Source: an uncultured Muribaculaceae bacterium (GTDB lineage Bacteria > Bacteroidota > Bacteroidia > Bacteroidales > Muribaculaceae). From it: DNA of 64,000 nt. Below the pieces are notes generated by a model. The model made no database searches. It was not told where the DNA came from and saw only the letters and a program-made list of their open reading frames with translations. Every line of letters starts with the position of its first letter. Positions within the stretch are counted from its first letter, which is position 1. A program made the translations under genes and the position numbers. Shown here one piece after another: positions 17,109 to 27,605 of the stretch. The stretch covers positions 47,019 to 111,018 of the forward strand of contig CAJUFH010000001.1 in the NCBI GenBank assembly GCA_910585755.1. The letters are read 5' to 3'.

Positions 17109-18114
17109 GCTCGTCACCCTGCTTGTCGCGGCTGATGATGGTTCCGTCGGGGCCGAACAGGATTATGCATGGAATCGCGGGGATGCCGTAAAGGTCCGTT
17201 GGTATCGACTGCGCGTTGAGAATCTGCGGCCACGGGAGCTGGTGCTGCTCTACGGCGCGGAGAGTGTTCTGCGGCTCGTCCCAGACGGCTACTCCGAGCA
17301 CCTCAAGTCCCTTGGGGCCGAACTCTTTGAGGATTTCCTTTATGACCTTTGTCTCGCGGATGCAGGGTCCGCACCACGAAGCCCAGAAATCAACTAAGAC
17401 GTACTTCCCCTTGCCTACGTAGTCGGAAAGGCTCTGGGTCACGGAATAGTTGGTAACGGTGAAGTCGACGAACTTGTGGCCGGGAGTGGTACGCTCTTTT
17501 GCCTCGGCGCTCGCGAGGAGTTTCTGTACGCGCTGGTATTTTTTCAGCGAGGGGTGCTTTTCAAGCTCGGCTTTCAGCTCGGCGAGCGAGAGCGACCAAG
17601 CGTCGCCGCAGAACATCATGTAGCCGACCGGGTTATCCATATTGGCCCTCATTACCGAGTCAGACAGGGCGTTGTAGCGGGCTTCGAGCGCCTCCATTTT
17701 AGGCATGGATGCGGAATCCATGGGGAGCGCCTGGGCTTCCGCCATTATTTTCTGTGCCTCGGCCTGGAAGCGGGTGATTACGTCGTTGAGGGGGGAGGAG
17801 GGGGCTTTCTGGCCACCGAAATCAATTTCGGCGTTCTCCAGGATGAAGGTTCCGCGGCGCTGTCCGTCGACAATCACTCGGGCGGCGACAGGCTCGTCGA
17901 CCTTCCCGGTAAAGACTGCCTTGCTGTTCTCGACCATGGCGGAATCAATCTTGGAATTCGTATCATAGTTGACGAGGAAGGCCATCATCTCGTCGTCTTC
18001 CTCCGGGAGCCGGACGGCGACGCGGTAGCCCGGCGCGTCGCCTTGCGCGGCGTTTGCCCCGGAGCAAGCCGCGAGCAATGCTGCCGCCCCAATCGTTAAA
18101 AATCTCGATTTCAT
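17059..18114 (-). CDS. TlpA-like thioredoxin-domain lipoprotein with DUF4369-like N-terminus
   Basis: A 351-residue protein with a lipoprotein signal (LAACSG, Cys17). An N-terminal DUF4369-like beta domain is followed by a helical middle and a C-terminal thioredoxin fold with the redox motif WCGPC in VDFWASWCGPCIRETK. It probably reduces or isomerises disulfides in the periplasm. The start is placed at 18114, where the signal peptide begins; an open extension to 18195 lacks a signal-like N-terminus. It is convergent with the VanZ-like gene and shares 50 bases with its 3' end. Confidence 0.88.
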   Translation of the reverse strand: MKSRFLTIGAAALLAACSGANAAQGDAPGYRVAVRLPEEDDEMMAFLVNYDTNSKIDSAMVENSKAVFTGKVDEPVAARVIVDGQRRGTFILENAEIDFGGQKAPSSPLNDVITRFQAEAQKIMAEAQALPMDSASMPKMEALEARYNALSDSVMRANMDNPVGYMMFCGDAWSLSLAELKAELEKHPSLKKYQRVQKLLASAEAKERTTPGHKFVDFTVTNYSVTQSLSDYVGKGKYVLVDFWASWCGPCIRETKVIKEILKEFGPKGLEVLGVAVWDEPQNTLRAVEQHQLPWPQILNAQSIPTDLYGIPAIPCIILFGPDGTIISRDKQGDELIESVRQALNGEAPKE

Positions 18115-18209
18115 ATTGTTAAAACGCTTAAAAATTTTTAAATTCGCGGCAATAGCGGCTTTAAAGCGACTTTTGCCGGTATAATTATCCGACAAAGTAA
18201 GCCAAAAAA

Positions 18210-18221
18210 TTGTTATAACAA
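18210..18221. promoter_or_regulatory. Palindrome between divergent genes
   Basis: TTGTTATAACAA is a perfect 12-base palindrome between the TlpA-like lipoprotein gene and the acyl-CoA ligase gene, which are transcribed divergently. It overlaps the likely -33 region of the minus-strand promoter and may be an operator. Confidence 0.4.
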
Positions 18222-18252
18222 GGAAAAAATCACATTAAATATTCATAATCGA

Positions 18253-19905
18253 ATGGACCGACAACATCTTATCCCAGCCATTCTTGACAGCATACGTTCA
18301 AATTGGGACAATCCCGCTCTCTCCGATTTCGAAGGAATCACCTATAAATATAAGGATGTGGCCCGCCATATCGCGGAGGTGCGTATCCTCTTCCGTTCCC
18401 TGGATATAAGGCCGGGCGACCGCGTCGCTATCTGCGCCAAAAATTCCGCGGCGTGGGCCGTGACGTTCCTCGCTGGGCTTTCCTACGGGGCTGTCGTTGT
18501 GCCGCTGCTCCACGAGTTCCATCCCGACAGTGTCGAGAAGCTGGTGACCCATTCGGAGGCGCGCGTATTGTTCACTGAGAAGTCTGTCGCCGATAAGCTG
18601 AACCAGGTCAACATGCCGATGCTGGAGGCCGAGATTCTGATGCCGGATTTCGAGGTGGTCTTTTCCCGTAGCGAGAAGCTGACTGAGGTAGCACGGACGT
18701 TTGCGAGCCGGTTCGAGGAGCTTTATCCCGGCGGCCTCGACCGCGAGACGGTCAACTGCCATATCCCTGAACCGGGAGAGATGGCGCTCATCAATTATAC
18801 TTCCGGCTCGACGGGTAACCCTAAGGGGGTTATGCTCAGCTATAAGAACCTGTGGAGCAACGTCCGTTTCGGGCTTGAGAAGATAGATTTCCTGCACCCC
18901 GGCGACTCGATGCTCAGCATGCTGCCGCTGGCCCATATGTACGGGCTTGTCTTCGAGTTCCTTTTCCCGTTCTGCCGCGGGTGCCATATCACCTTCCTGG
19001 GACGAGTCCCGTCGCCGAATGTCGTGCTGAAGGCTTTCGCCGCGACCAGGCCGCAACTCGTGATTACCGTGCCGCTCGTCATAGAGAAAATAGTGCGCAC
19101 GAAGGTGTTCGCCGTTCTTCGCAAGCCCCTTATGCGGTTGCTGACCTCCATTCCTTTTGTCCGCGGGTTTATCTACAAGAAGATACGCCGGCAGTTACTG
19201 GAGGCTTTCGGGGGCAATCTGAAACAGCTTATTCTCGGAGGCGCCGCTCTTTCGCCCGACGTGGAGGACTTCCTGCGCAAGATACATTTCCCATTCACCG
19301 TAGGGTACGGCATGACCGAGTGTGCCCCGCTGATTACCTACGAGTGGTGGGAGACGGCGCGTCCCCGCTCCTGCGGCCGGCTTACCGACCGCATGGAGGC
19401 CCGCATACTCTCCGACGACCGCTTCAACATCCCAGGCGTGCTATTCGTGAAGGGTGACAACGTCATGATGGGATATTACAAGAATCCCGAGGCCACGGTC
19501 GACGCGATGTGTCCCGAAGGCTGGCTGAAAACCGGCGACATTTGCACGATCGACCATGACGGCTACATCTATATCCGCGGCCGCGACAAGAATATGATTC
19601 TTACCTCTTCGGGTCAGAATGTCTACCCGGAGGAGGTGGAGACCGTTGTCAACGCCCAGCCGATGGTCGCGGAGTCCATTGTTGTCGACCGCGACGGGCG
19701 AATCGTGGCGCTCGTCCATCCCGACTATGACGCGGCGAAGAAGGCCGGAATGACTCCCCGGGAGGCTGAGGCCGCGGTTATTTCCTCCCTCCCGGCAATC
19801 AACCGGCAGCTCCCGGCCTACGCCCGCATCTCAGAAATCGAAATCCGCCCCGAAGAGTTCGAGAAGACCCCGAAACACTCCATCCGCCGGTTCCTCTACA
19901 AGTAA
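18253..19905 (+). CDS. AMP-binding long-chain acyl-CoA synthetase
   Basis: A 550-residue adenylate-forming enzyme of the FadD group, which activates fatty acids with ATP and joins them to CoA. The P-loop motif YTSGSTGNPKG begins at Tyr182. The VGYGMTECAP motif, the KTGDIC motif, and GRDKNMILTSSGQNVYPEEV near the C-terminal hinge are all present. The C-terminal lysine motif is in KTPKHSIRR. It is longer than typical aryl ligases and like other Bacteroidetes fatty-acid ligases. It stands alone in its unit. Confidence 0.9.
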   Translation: MDRQHLIPAILDSIRSNWDNPALSDFEGITYKYKDVARHIAEVRILFRSLDIRPGDRVAICAKNSAAWAVTFLAGLSYGAVVVPLLHEFHPDSVEKLVTHSEARVLFTEKSVADKLNQVNMPMLEAEILMPDFEVVFSRSEKLTEVARTFASRFEELYPGGLDRETVNCHIPEPGEMALINYTSGSTGNPKGVMLSYKNLWSNVRFGLEKIDFLHPGDSMLSMLPLAHMYGLVFEFLFPFCRGCHITFLGRVPSPNVVLKAFAATRPQLVITVPLVIEKIVRTKVFAVLRKPLMRLLTSIPFVRGFIYKKIRRQLLEAFGGNLKQLILGGAALSPDVEDFLRKIHFPFTVGYGMTECAPLITYEWWETARPRSCGRLTDRMEARILSDDRFNIPGVLFVKGDNVMMGYYKNPEATVDAMCPEGWLKTGDICTIDHDGYIYIRGRDKNMILTSSGQNVYPEEVETVVNAQPMVAESIVVDRDGRIVALVHPDYDAAKKAGMTPREAEAAVISSLPAINRQLPAYARISEIEIRPEEFEKTPKHSIRRFLYK

Positions 19906-19930
19906 TCGGGATTGACAGGAATTTAATACG

Positions 19931-19970
19931 CGCGAATATGCTATTTGTCAAAATAAGTAGTATATTCGCG
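19931..19970 (+). repeat. Inverted repeat between acyl-CoA ligase and lipoprotein genes
   Basis: CGCGAATAT (19931-19939) and its complement (19962-19970) flank a 22-base A/T-rich loop. The right arm overlaps TATATTCG, close to a -7 box about 33 bases before the next gene. It could be a terminator, an operator, or both. Confidence 0.45.
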
Positions 19971-20001
19971 TTGTCATATTAATTTTTACACAATTCTATC
20001 A

Positions 20002-20964
20002 ATGAGAAATTTCAGACTTTTCGGGGCGCTCGCGCTCTGTGCGGTTATGATGCCTTCGCTGACTTCGTGCAGCGACGATGACGACGACAAAGGTGGCGAC
20101 GGAACGGGTGGTGTCCTCGAAATCGAAGGAGAGCGACTGTCCTACATCTCCGGAACATACGGGACGTATACTCTCGACTATGATTCCAAAGGGCGCGTCT
20201 CCAACGTCAGCAACGGTTACGGCGACCTGGACATAAACTACTCCAAGGGAACAATAACCATCGCGCAGAACGGGTCGGATGATACCCCGGAGAAGTACAA
20301 GGTCAAGTTCAACGACAGAGGGTATATTACCGAGCTGGCAAATTCCTGGAACGAGACATACACCGAAGACGGCGACAAATACCAGGTCAAAGGTAGCGGC
20401 ACGGTGAAGTTCTCCTACAACGGGAGCGGTTGTCTGACAACCGTTTCCAGCAGCATGAGCGAGACGGAAAAGGACCTCGGTACCGGCGAATCGGAGAGAT
20501 TTTCTGAGTCATATACCACCAAACTCACCTGGACTAACGGCAATCTCGTGAAGGCTGTTTGCAAAGGTACCGAGAACGATGGTGGCGACAAGGACTCCTA
20601 TTCCGAGACCTTCGACATAGACTATTCGACGACCGCCAACGTTTACCTTCAGAATCCCGTGGCGATTACTGAGATAGTCAACGATGATACGGAGTGGGAT
20701 GTCCTGGCTGCTGCCGGGCTGTTCGGAAAGGGCCCCAAGATGCTCCCCCGCTGTGTGTCGGAAACCGATGATGACGGATATTCCAACACATCCAATGTCT
20801 CGTACACGCTCAACAGCGTAGGCTCGATTTCGACAGAGCGAATAGGGTATACGACGTACAACTACAATTACGAAGATGTCGACTCCCGTGCGGCAGATTT
20901 CAGCGAGGCTAAGCCTTTCGCCAGCGGTCGCCGCTTCTTCGTCAAGGGTTCTCGCCGCAGGTAA
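20002..20964 (+). CDS. Surface lipoprotein (DUF4595-like)
   Basis: A 320-residue protein with a lipoprotein signal ending in LTSC (Cys23) followed directly by SDDDDD. This acidic stretch is the type of export signal that sends Bacteroidetes lipoproteins to the cell surface. The rest consists of repeated beta-strand segments (YDSKGRVSNVS, FNDRGYITEL, YNGSGCLTTV), like DUF4595 proteins with RHS/YD-like short repeats. No catalytic motif is seen. It is probably surface exposed; its function is unknown. A strong terminator follows. Confidence 0.8.
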   Translation: MRNFRLFGALALCAVMMPSLTSCSDDDDDKGGDGTGGVLEIEGERLSYISGTYGTYTLDYDSKGRVSNVSNGYGDLDINYSKGTITIAQNGSDDTPEKYKVKFNDRGYITELANSWNETYTEDGDKYQVKGSGTVKFSYNGSGCLTTVSSSMSETEKDLGTGESERFSESYTTKLTWTNGNLVKAVCKGTENDGGDKDSYSETFDIDYSTTANVYLQNPVAITEIVNDDTEWDVLAAAGLFGKGPKMLPRCVSETDDDGYSNTSNVSYTLNSVGSISTERIGYTTYNYNYEDVDSRAADFSEAKPFASGRRFFVKGSRRR

Positions 20965-20982
20965 CGCGGACCACGGGCAGTT

Positions 20983-21034
20983 GCGACCCCGCGCCATTTC
21001 GGCCATTTCGGCGCGGGGTCGCTTCATTCTTTTT
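20983..21034 (+). terminator. Terminator of the surface lipoprotein gene
   Basis: Thirteen-base G/C-rich arms (GCGACCCCGCGCC at 20983-20995, complement at 21010-21022) are followed by TTCATTCTTTTT. Confidence 0.9.
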
Positions 21035-21067
21035 GAGGCGGTTGTGCGTTATTTCGGGATTTTGTAG

Positions 21068-21075
21068 TAACTTTG
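21068..21075 (+). promoter_or_regulatory. -7 promoter element of typA
   Basis: TAACTTTG matches TAnnTTTG exactly and lies 35 bases before the typA start. A weak TTG lies about 22 bases upstream. It probably drives the whole typA-hisS-mnmA run. Confidence 0.6.
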
Positions 21076-21110
21076 CATCTTGAAAAAGAAGAATTAGAAA
21101 TAAACGCAAG

Positions 21111-22916
21111 ATGCAAAACATCCGCAACATCGCTATCATCGCCCACGTGGACCACGGTAAGACCACGCTGGTCGACAAGATGCTACTGGCCGGAAATCTC
21201 TTTCGTGAGAATCAGAATACCGGCGAATTGATTCTCGACAACAACGACCTGGAAAGAGAGAGAGGTATAACGATCCTCTCCAAAAATGTCTCCATCAACT
21301 ATAAAGACACCAAAATCAACATTATCGACACTCCGGGGCACGCCGATTTCGGCGGCGAGGTGGAGCGAGTGCTCAACATGGCCGACGGCTGCCTGCTGCT
21401 CGTCGACGCGTTCGAAGGCCCGATGCCCCAGACGCGTTTCGTGCTCCAGAAGGCGATACAGATGGGGCTGAAGCCGGTTGTCGTGATCAACAAGGTCGAC
21501 AAGCCCAACTGCCGCCCCGACGAGGTGCAGGAGATGGTCTTCGACCTGATGTTCAACCTCGACGCTACCGAGGAGCAGCTTGACTTCCCGACAATCTACG
21601 GTTCGGCCAAGAACGGCTGGATGAGTACCGACTGGAAGAAGCCGACCGAGGACATCATCCCCCTGCTCGACACTATCATAAACCATATTCCCGCCCCGAC
21701 GACCCTCGAGGGGGACCCGCAGATGCTGATCACGTCGCTCGATTTTTCGAGCTATGTAGGCCGTATCGCCGTGGGGCGCGTCCACCGCGGCACGCTCCGG
21801 GAAGGTATGGAAATCGGGCTGTGCAAGAAGGACGGCTCGGTCGTGCGCCAGAAAATCAAGGAACTGCACACCTTCGAGGGTATGGGTCGCAAGCGCGTCA
21901 GCGAGGTATCCTCGGGCGACATCTGCGCCCTGGTGGGTATCGAGAATTTCGAAATCGGCGACACAGTCACCTCTCTCGAAAATCCCGAACCGCTTCCCCG
22001 CATCGCCATCGACGAGCCTACAATGTCGATGACCTTCACCATCAACGATTCCCCCTTCTTCGGCCGCGACGGTAAATACGTCACTTCGCGCCATATCCAC
22101 GACCGCCTCATGCGCGAGCTTGACCGCAACCTGGCGCTCCGCGTCGAGAAGGGGAGCGACGAGGACAAATGGACTGTGTTCGGCCGCGGCGTGCTCCACC
22201 TGTCGGTGCTGATCGAGACGATGCGCCGCGAGGGTTACGAGCTACAGGTCGGGCAGCCCCAGGTTATCGTCAAGACTATCGACGGCGTGAAATGCGAGCC
22301 TGTCGAGATGCTGACAATCAACGTCACGGAGGAATACGCGTCGAAGATGATCGACATGGTTACCCGCCGCAAGGGTGACCTCGTTTCGATGACCACCCAG
22401 GCCGACCGCGTGCATATGGAGTTCGTCATCCCTTCCCGCGGCATTATCGGCCTGCGCAACAATGTGCTGACCGGTTCGGCGGGAGAGGCCATCATGGCCC
22501 ACCGCTTCCTCGAATACCAGCCTTGGAAGGGTGACATCGAGCGCCGCACCAACGGTTCGCTGATCGCGATGGAGGGTGGGACGGCCTACGCCTACGCCAT
22601 AGACAAGCTGCAGGACCGCGGCCGCTTCTTCATCTTCCCCCAGGACGAGGTCTATGCCGGCCAGGTGGTAGGCGAGAGCGCCAAAGACAAGGACATCGTA
22701 ATCAACGTCACGAAGTCGAAGAAGCTCACGAACATGCGCGCCTCCGGCGCCGACGACAAGGCGAAAATCGTTCCCCCGGTGGTTTTCTCCCTGGAGGAGA
22801 CCCTCGAATACATCAAGGAGGACGAATACGCCGAAATCACTCCCAACCATATCCGTATCCGCAAAATCATTCTCGACGAGCTGGAGCGCAAACGCGCCAA
22901 CCGCTCCGAGGGTTAA
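21111..22916 (+). CDS. typA: Translational GTPase TypA/BipA
   Basis: A 601-residue ribosome-associated GTPase of normal TypA length. The G1 motif is AHVDHGKTT (residues 11-19), the switch region carries RGITI, G3 is DTPGHADF and G4 is NKVD. Domains II and III and the BipA-specific C-terminal domain ([19 protein letters not shown]) are complete. It aids ribosome assembly and stress or cold growth. It is first in a co-directional run of six genes with gaps of 0-40 bases. Confidence 0.97.
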   Translation: MQNIRNIAIIAHVDHGKTTLVDKMLLAGNLFRENQNTGELILDNNDLERERGITILSKNVSINYKDTKINIIDTPGHADFGGEVERVLNMADGCLLLVDAFEGPMPQTRFVLQKAIQMGLKPVVVINKVDKPNCRPDEVQEMVFDLMFNLDATEEQLDFPTIYGSAKNGWMSTDWKKPTEDIIPLLDTIINHIPAPTTLEGDPQMLITSLDFSSYVGRIAVGRVHRGTLREGMEIGLCKKDGSVVRQKIKELHTFEGMGRKRVSEVSSGDICALVGIENFEIGDTVTSLENPEPLPRIAIDEPTMSMTFTINDSPFFGRDGKYVTSRHIHDRLMRELDRNLALRVEKGSDEDKWTVFGRGVLHLSVLIETMRREGYELQVGQPQVIVKTIDGVKCEPVEMLTINVTEEYASKMIDMVTRRKGDLVSMTTQADRVHMEFVIPSRGIIGLRNNVLTGSAGEAIMAHRFLEYQPWKGDIERRTNGSLIAMEGGTAYAYAIDKLQDRGRFFIFPQDEVYAGQVVGESAKDKDIVINVTKSKKLTNMRASGADDKAKIVPPVVFSLEETLEYIKEDEYAEITPNHIRIRKIILDELERKRANRSEG

Positions 22917-22939
22917 CCAGATAAAAACAGACAGCCACC

Positions 22940-24313
22940 ATGTGCGCAATGAAGCCCTCCATACCCAAAGGCACCCGCGACTTCTCCCCGGCCGAAATGG
23001 CCCGGAGAAACTACATATTCGACACCATCCGCTCGGTGTTCCGGCTTTACGGCTATAACCCGATCGAGACCCCGGCGATGGAAAACCTCTCCACCCTCAT
23101 GGGCAAGTACGGCGAGGAGGGTGACAAGCTCCTGTTCAAAATCCTCAATTCCGGCGACTTCCTCCGCGGAGCCGACCGGGAGCTGATCGAGGCCGGCGAC
23201 TGCAACCGCCTGGCCGCGCAGCTCTGCGAGAAAGGGCTGCGCTACGACCTGACGGTGCCGTTCGCCCGGTACGTTGTCCAGCACCGCAACGAGCTGCAGA
23301 TGCCTTTCAAGCGCTTCCAGATCCAGCCGGTATGGCGCGCCGACCGCCCGCAGAAGGGGCGCTACCGCGAGTTCTACCAGTGCGACGCCGACGTCGTAGG
23401 CTCAGACTCGCTGGTAAACGAAATCGAGCTGCTGCAGATGATTGACGAGGTGTTCCGCCGCCTGAAGATACGCATCATTCTCAAACTCAACAACCGCAAG
23501 GTCCTCGCCGGAATCGCCGAGCTGATCGGCGCTCCCGACAAGATTGTCGACATCACGGTCGCTATCGATAAAATCGACAAAATCGGTCTCGACAACGTCA
23601 ACGCCGAACTTGCCGAGCGGGGGCTTTCTCCCGAACAGATCGCGGCTCTCGGCCCGATTCTCCAGATTTCCGGCACGGTCGGGGAGCGCCTGGCGCGGCT
23701 GCGCGAGCTTCTCGCGACGTCGGAAGAGGGTATGCGCGGCGTCGAGGAGCTGCAGACTGTCGTCGACGGTGTCATGGCGCTCGGCCTTGACGCGGAACTT
23801 GACCTGGACGTGTCGCTCGCCCGCGGTCTCAACTATTATACCGGGACCATAATCGAGGTTAAGGCCGCCGACGTGGCTATCGGCTCAATAACCGGCGGAG
23901 GCCGCTACGACAACCTTACCGGGGTGTTCGGCATGCCTGGCCTTTCGGGTGTCGGAATCTCTTTCGGCGCCGACCGTATCTACGACGTGCTCAACACTCT
24001 CGACCTGTATCCGGCCGAAGCCCGCACCGCGACCCGCGTCATGTTCGCCAACTTCGGCGGTAAGGAAGCCGCCGCGGCGATGGGGATGCTCAAAGAGCTG
24101 CGCGCCGCCGGTATCGCGGCGGAGATTTATCCCGACGCGGCGAAGATGAAGAAGCAGATGGGCTACGCCGACGCGCTTGCGATACCCTTCGTGGCGCTTG
24201 TCGGTGAAACGGAGGCTGCCGAGGGTAAGCTCAACCTGAAGAACATGGCTACCGGGGAGCAGCAGCTCCTCACGCTCGCCGAGGCGGTCGCCCTGATTAA
24301 CAAACAAGCATAG
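22940..24313 (+). CDS. hisS: Histidyl-tRNA synthetase
   Basis: A 457-residue class II aminoacyl-tRNA synthetase. The N-terminus [13 protein letters not shown] is typical. Motif 2 is in [16 protein letters not shown], and the histidine-specific GGGRYDNL follows. The C-terminal alpha/beta anticodon-binding domain is present. A second ATG three codons in (22949) is an equally plausible start. It lies 23 bases after typA. Confidence 0.96.
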   Translation: MCAMKPSIPKGTRDFSPAEMARRNYIFDTIRSVFRLYGYNPIETPAMENLSTLMGKYGEEGDKLLFKILNSGDFLRGADRELIEAGDCNRLAAQLCEKGLRYDLTVPFARYVVQHRNELQMPFKRFQIQPVWRADRPQKGRYREFYQCDADVVGSDSLVNEIELLQMIDEVFRRLKIRIILKLNNRKVLAGIAELIGAPDKIVDITVAIDKIDKIGLDNVNAELAERGLSPEQIAALGPILQISGTVGERLARLRELLATSEEGMRGVEELQTVVDGVMALGLDAELDLDVSLARGLNYYTGTIIEVKAADVAIGSITGGGRYDNLTGVFGMPGLSGVGISFGADRIYDVLNTLDLYPAEARTATRVMFANFGGKEAAAAMGMLKELRAAGIAAEIYPDAAKMKKQMGYADALAIPFVALVGETEAAEGKLNLKNMATGEQQLLTLAEAVALINKQA

Positions 24314-24329
24314 TCCCCTCCTCCTGACA

Positions 24330-24962
24330 ATGAAGAAACTAATTGCCATAATATTGCTGCTTGCCGCCTTCGGGGGCGCGCTGACCGCCCGCGGCGAGTT
24401 CCGCTGGGGCCCGACAGCCGGTGTCGCGATCACGAACCTGAAATACAAGCAGACGCTTTTCACCAAGGACCAGTGCGTCGGCCCGCAGGTCGGAGTCATC
24501 GGGGAGATGATGTTTCCCGGTATCGGCTTCGGAATCGACCTCGGGGCTATCTACTCGATGGAGGGAGCGAAGCTCCACCTCGGGGAGCAGCCCGTATGGG
24601 GCGACTCCTACAACGGCCAGAAGGGCTACGGAACCGTGCGCCTGTATCTCCATAAGATTGACATTCCTATCAATCTGCGCTTCAAGTGGACGCGTATGAA
24701 CGGCCTTGAGGAGTACTGGGCACCCTATGTTTTCGGCGGCCCGGTGATTTCCCTGCTCGCCGGTCACAGCGATATCAAGGTCATAGACAACCCGTTCGGC
24801 TCCATCGGCCTCCAGTGCGGCCTCGGCTTTGAAATCAAGAAGCGGTTCCAGGTCCAGGCATCCTACCTGTGGGGCATGACCTACAGCACCCGTATGGAGA
24901 AGCTCGTCGATGTCTCGGGCCAGTCGCGCGTGTGGTCTGTCCGCGTCGCATATCTCTTCTAA
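24330..24962 (+). CDS. Outer membrane beta-barrel protein (PorT-like)
   Basis: A 210-residue protein with a cleavable signal peptide (about 1-20) and a chain of alternating hydrophobic/aromatic strands ending in VRVAYLF with a terminal Phe, as expected for an outer-membrane beta-barrel of 8 strands. It resembles the outer-membrane beta-barrel (PorT / OMP_b-brl_2) families of Bacteroidetes. Its function is unknown. The gene starts 16 bases after hisS. Confidence 0.75.
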   Translation: MKKLIAIILLLAAFGGALTARGEFRWGPTAGVAITNLKYKQTLFTKDQCVGPQVGVIGEMMFPGIGFGIDLGAIYSMEGAKLHLGEQPVWGDSYNGQKGYGTVRLYLHKIDIPINLRFKWTRMNGLEEYWAPYVFGGPVISLLAGHSDIKVIDNPFGSIGLQCGLGFEIKKRFQVQASYLWGMTYSTRMEKLVDVSGQSRVWSVRVAYLF

Positions 24963-25002
24963 GATTTACGGGAGAGCCGGTCAGCCTCTTTCCTAACACG
25001 AT

Positions 25003-25947
25003 ATGATTATGCTCAAAAACAGAATCTCCTCCTATACGCGCCGTGGCGCGGCGATTGCCGTTGCCGCGGTGTCGCTTGCTTTCCCAGCCGTCTCGCAGAA
25101 TAACGACGGCCATTATTTCCAGTACCCAGTTCCGCCCGAAAGCCTGGAAACCCTGACGGACCGTACCAATTTCCTGATGGAACATTTCTGGGAACGCTGC
25201 AATATGAAATCGGCGTTTTCGTCGCTGCCGAAAATGAGCGAGGCGTTCAACGACTACGTCCAGTTTATGCCTTACGCCGACGCGGCCGTGGTACACGCCT
25301 CGATTGACAACCTGATCAAGCAGGTGCAGAAGAATCCCCGCAACCTGCTCGCCCTCGGCGAGATGGCGGAGGGCGCGCTCTACGGCGACACCGCCCTGGT
25401 TGTCTGCGACGAGTGTTATCTGCCGTTCGCCAAGGCCGTGGCTGAGCACAAGAAGATTCCGGCAGCCGACAAGGCCCGCTTTGCATATCAGGCGGCATCG
25501 CTTGCCGGCTCGCAGATAGGCATGGAGGCTCCCGATTTCACTTTTACCACGCCGGAAGGGGAGACCAAGACCCTCGCCGAGGTGTCGCGGGGGGCATATG
25601 TCGTGCTGTTCTTCAACGACCCGGAGTGCGGCGACTGCGAGCTTGCGCGGGTGCGCCTGACGGCCGACATGAACCTGAACGACCTGATTGACGCGGGGCA
25701 GATTCGCGTCGTCAGCATACTGCCGGGAGAACCTACCGACGAATGGAAGGAACGGGCGAAATCTTACAGCACTAAATGGATTGTTGGCGCGTCGCCGAAT
25801 GTCGACGAGATTTACGATATGCGCGTGTCGCCGGTAATCTACTACCTCGACAACAAGCGTAAGATTCTCTCCAAGTCGCTCGACACCGACGGCCTGAAGG
25901 AGGGTTTCCGCGTCGTTAACGAAAAGCTCAAGGCCCGCGGCAAATGA
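25003..25947 (+). CDS. DUF5106 / thioredoxin-like periplasmic protein
   Basis: A 314-residue protein with a signal peptide (about 1-32). Its N-terminal helical half matches DUF5106. Its C-terminal half is a thioredoxin-like fold with [15 protein letters not shown] and the motif PECGDCEL, i.e. a CxxC redox pair in place of the usual WCxxC. It probably acts in periplasmic redox chemistry; the partner is unknown. Its stop overlaps the mnmA start (ATGA). Confidence 0.75.
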   Translation: MIMLKNRISSYTRRGAAIAVAAVSLAFPAVSQNNDGHYFQYPVPPESLETLTDRTNFLMEHFWERCNMKSAFSSLPKMSEAFNDYVQFMPYADAAVVHASIDNLIKQVQKNPRNLLALGEMAEGALYGDTALVVCDECYLPFAKAVAEHKKIPAADKARFAYQAASLAGSQIGMEAPDFTFTTPEGETKTLAEVSRGAYVVLFFNDPECGDCELARVRLTADMNLNDLIDAGQIRVVSILPGEPTDEWKERAKSYSTKWIVGASPNVDEIYDMRVSPVIYYLDNKRKILSKSLDTDGLKEGFRVVNEKLKARGK

Positions 25948-27020
25948 AAATCGCGATGCTTATTTCGGGCGGAGTCGACAGCGCTGTCGCCGCCTACCGG
26001 CTGATGGAGCAGGGCCACGACCTGCATCTGTTCTATATCCGTATTGGAATGGATGACGACGAGGGGGACTGTTCCGCCGAAGAGGATATAGAGATGTGCC
26101 GCTTTATCGCTAAGCGGTACAACCTGCCTTTCGACGTCGTGACGCTCCACCAGGAGTATTGGGACAACGTGATGGAGTACGCTCTGCGCACTGTCCGCCA
26201 GGGGCTGACGCCGAACCCCGACATTATGTGCAACAAGATGATCAAGTTCGGATTCTTCGAGCAGCGCTGGGGCCGTGAGTTCGACCTTACCGCGACCGGC
26301 CATTACGCGTCGACTGTCGAAAGGGACGGTAAGAAGTATCTCGCGACGGCTGTCGACCCGGTAAAGGACCAGACCGACTTCCTGGCCCGCATATCTTATG
26401 AGCAGCTCCTCCATCTGACTTTCCCCCTGGGGGACATCCCCAAGAGCCGCGTGCGCGAAATCGCGATTGAGACTCGTATGCCGAACGCTTACCGCAAGGA
26501 TTCGCAGGGTATCTGTTTCCTCGGGAAAATCAACTACAACGACTTTATCCGCCGTCATCTAGGCGAGCGTCCCGGCCCGATTATCGAAATCGAGACCGGC
26601 AAGAAGCTCGGCGAGCACCGCGGCTACTGGTTCCATACGATCGGACAGCGTAAGGGGCTGGGCCTCAGCGGCGGCCCGTGGTTCGTGGTTAAGAAGAACG
26701 TGCGCGACAATGCCATATATGTTTCCCGCGGCTACGACACGGAGAAGCAGTATGGGCGCCTTCTGCATATCCAGGAGACTAAGTTCATCACCGAGGACCC
26801 CTGGGGTGCGGACTGCGACGGCGTAGAAATCTCCTTCAAGAATCGCCATACCCCCGACTTCACCAGCGCGCGCCTGACTCGCCTCGACGAGGGGGAATAC
26901 GTAATCGAGTCGGCCGACAAGATTCAGGGAATCGCCCCCGGCCAGTTCGCCGTAATCTACGACCCGACCCGCACCCTCTGCCTCGGCTCCGGCATCATAA
27001 CCGGCCGCCCCATACGATAA
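25944..27020 (+). CDS. mnmA: tRNA 2-thiouridylase MnmA
   Basis: A 358-residue enzyme that installs sulfur at U34 of certain tRNAs. The PP-loop SGGVDS (8-13) binds ATP. The catalytic cysteines are Cys96 (in [12 protein letters not shown]) and Cys191 (in SQGICFLG), both conserved in position. The TGHYA and DQTDFL segments are also present. It overlaps the DUF5106 gene by four bases, so the two are translationally coupled, though no functional link is known. Some Bacteroidetes carry more than one mnmA copy. Confidence 0.93.
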   Translation: MKIAMLISGGVDSAVAAYRLMEQGHDLHLFYIRIGMDDDEGDCSAEEDIEMCRFIAKRYNLPFDVVTLHQEYWDNVMEYALRTVRQGLTPNPDIMCNKMIKFGFFEQRWGREFDLTATGHYASTVERDGKKYLATAVDPVKDQTDFLARISYEQLLHLTFPLGDIPKSRVREIAIETRMPNAYRKDSQGICFLGKINYNDFIRRHLGERPGPIIEIETGKKLGEHRGYWFHTIGQRKGLGLSGGPWFVVKKNVRDNAIYVSRGYDTEKQYGRLLHIQETKFITEDPWGADCDGVEISFKNRHTPDFTSARLTRLDEGEYVIESADKIQGIAPGQFAVIYDPTRTLCLGSGIITGRPIR

Positions 27021-27041
27021 CCAAACTACTCTTATAGTCTT

Positions 27042-27605
27042 ATGAAAAACAAACTTAGGATGCTTCTCTCCAGCGTCGTAATGCTGTTCGTCGGATTCAC
27101 AGCTTTTGCGCAGGTGATTCCAGACGGACTTTACTATATCTTTTCGGAAGTCAACGGCAACTATGTCATAGACGACAACGGCAGCAACGTCTATAACGGT
27201 AACAACATCCATATCTGGAAGTTAAACAAGACGAAGGCGCAGCAGTGGAAGGTCGAGAACCGCAACGGGGGAATAGTAATCAGGAGCGCCATCAACAACA
27301 ATTTCGTCATAGATGACAACGGGAGCAATGTTTACAACGGCAACAATATCCACCTTTGGGAGTACAACGGGACAAAGGCGCAGCTATGGTATCCTCAGAA
27401 AGTAAGCTCAAACCGGGAACTGTTTGTCCTCCGTAGCGCCCTTAACCGGAATTTCGTCATCGACCTGAACGGTAGCAACGCGTCTGACGGCAACAACATC
27501 CATCTATGGGAGTACAACGGCACCAAGGCCCAGCAGTGGGTCTTCCTCCGCGTCGGGGAGGTCGAGGTTAACGATATTATCTTTGAAACGCTGTTCGGCC
27601 TCTGA
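27042..27605 (+). CDS. Secreted ricin-type beta-trefoil lectin
   Basis: A 187-residue protein with a signal peptide (about 1-24, ending in FAQ) and one complete ricin B-type beta-trefoil. The three subdomains, each about 46 residues, carry the NGNN or DGNNIHxW pattern and the QxW-type motifs AQQWKV, AQLWYP and AQQWVF. There is no catalytic or anchoring domain, so it should be a soluble secreted carbohydrate-binding protein. The repeats are nearly identical in protein but differ at many synonymous sites. It lies 21 bases after mnmA, with no functional link evident. Confidence 0.88.
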   Translation: MKNKLRMLLSSVVMLFVGFTAFAQVIPDGLYYIFSEVNGNYVIDDNGSNVYNGNNIHIWKLNKTKAQQWKVENRNGGIVIRSAINNNFVIDDNGSNVYNGNNIHLWEYNGTKAQLWYPQKVSSNRELFVLRSALNRNFVIDLNGSNASDGNNIHLWEYNGTKAQQWVFLRVGEVEVNDIIFETLFGL

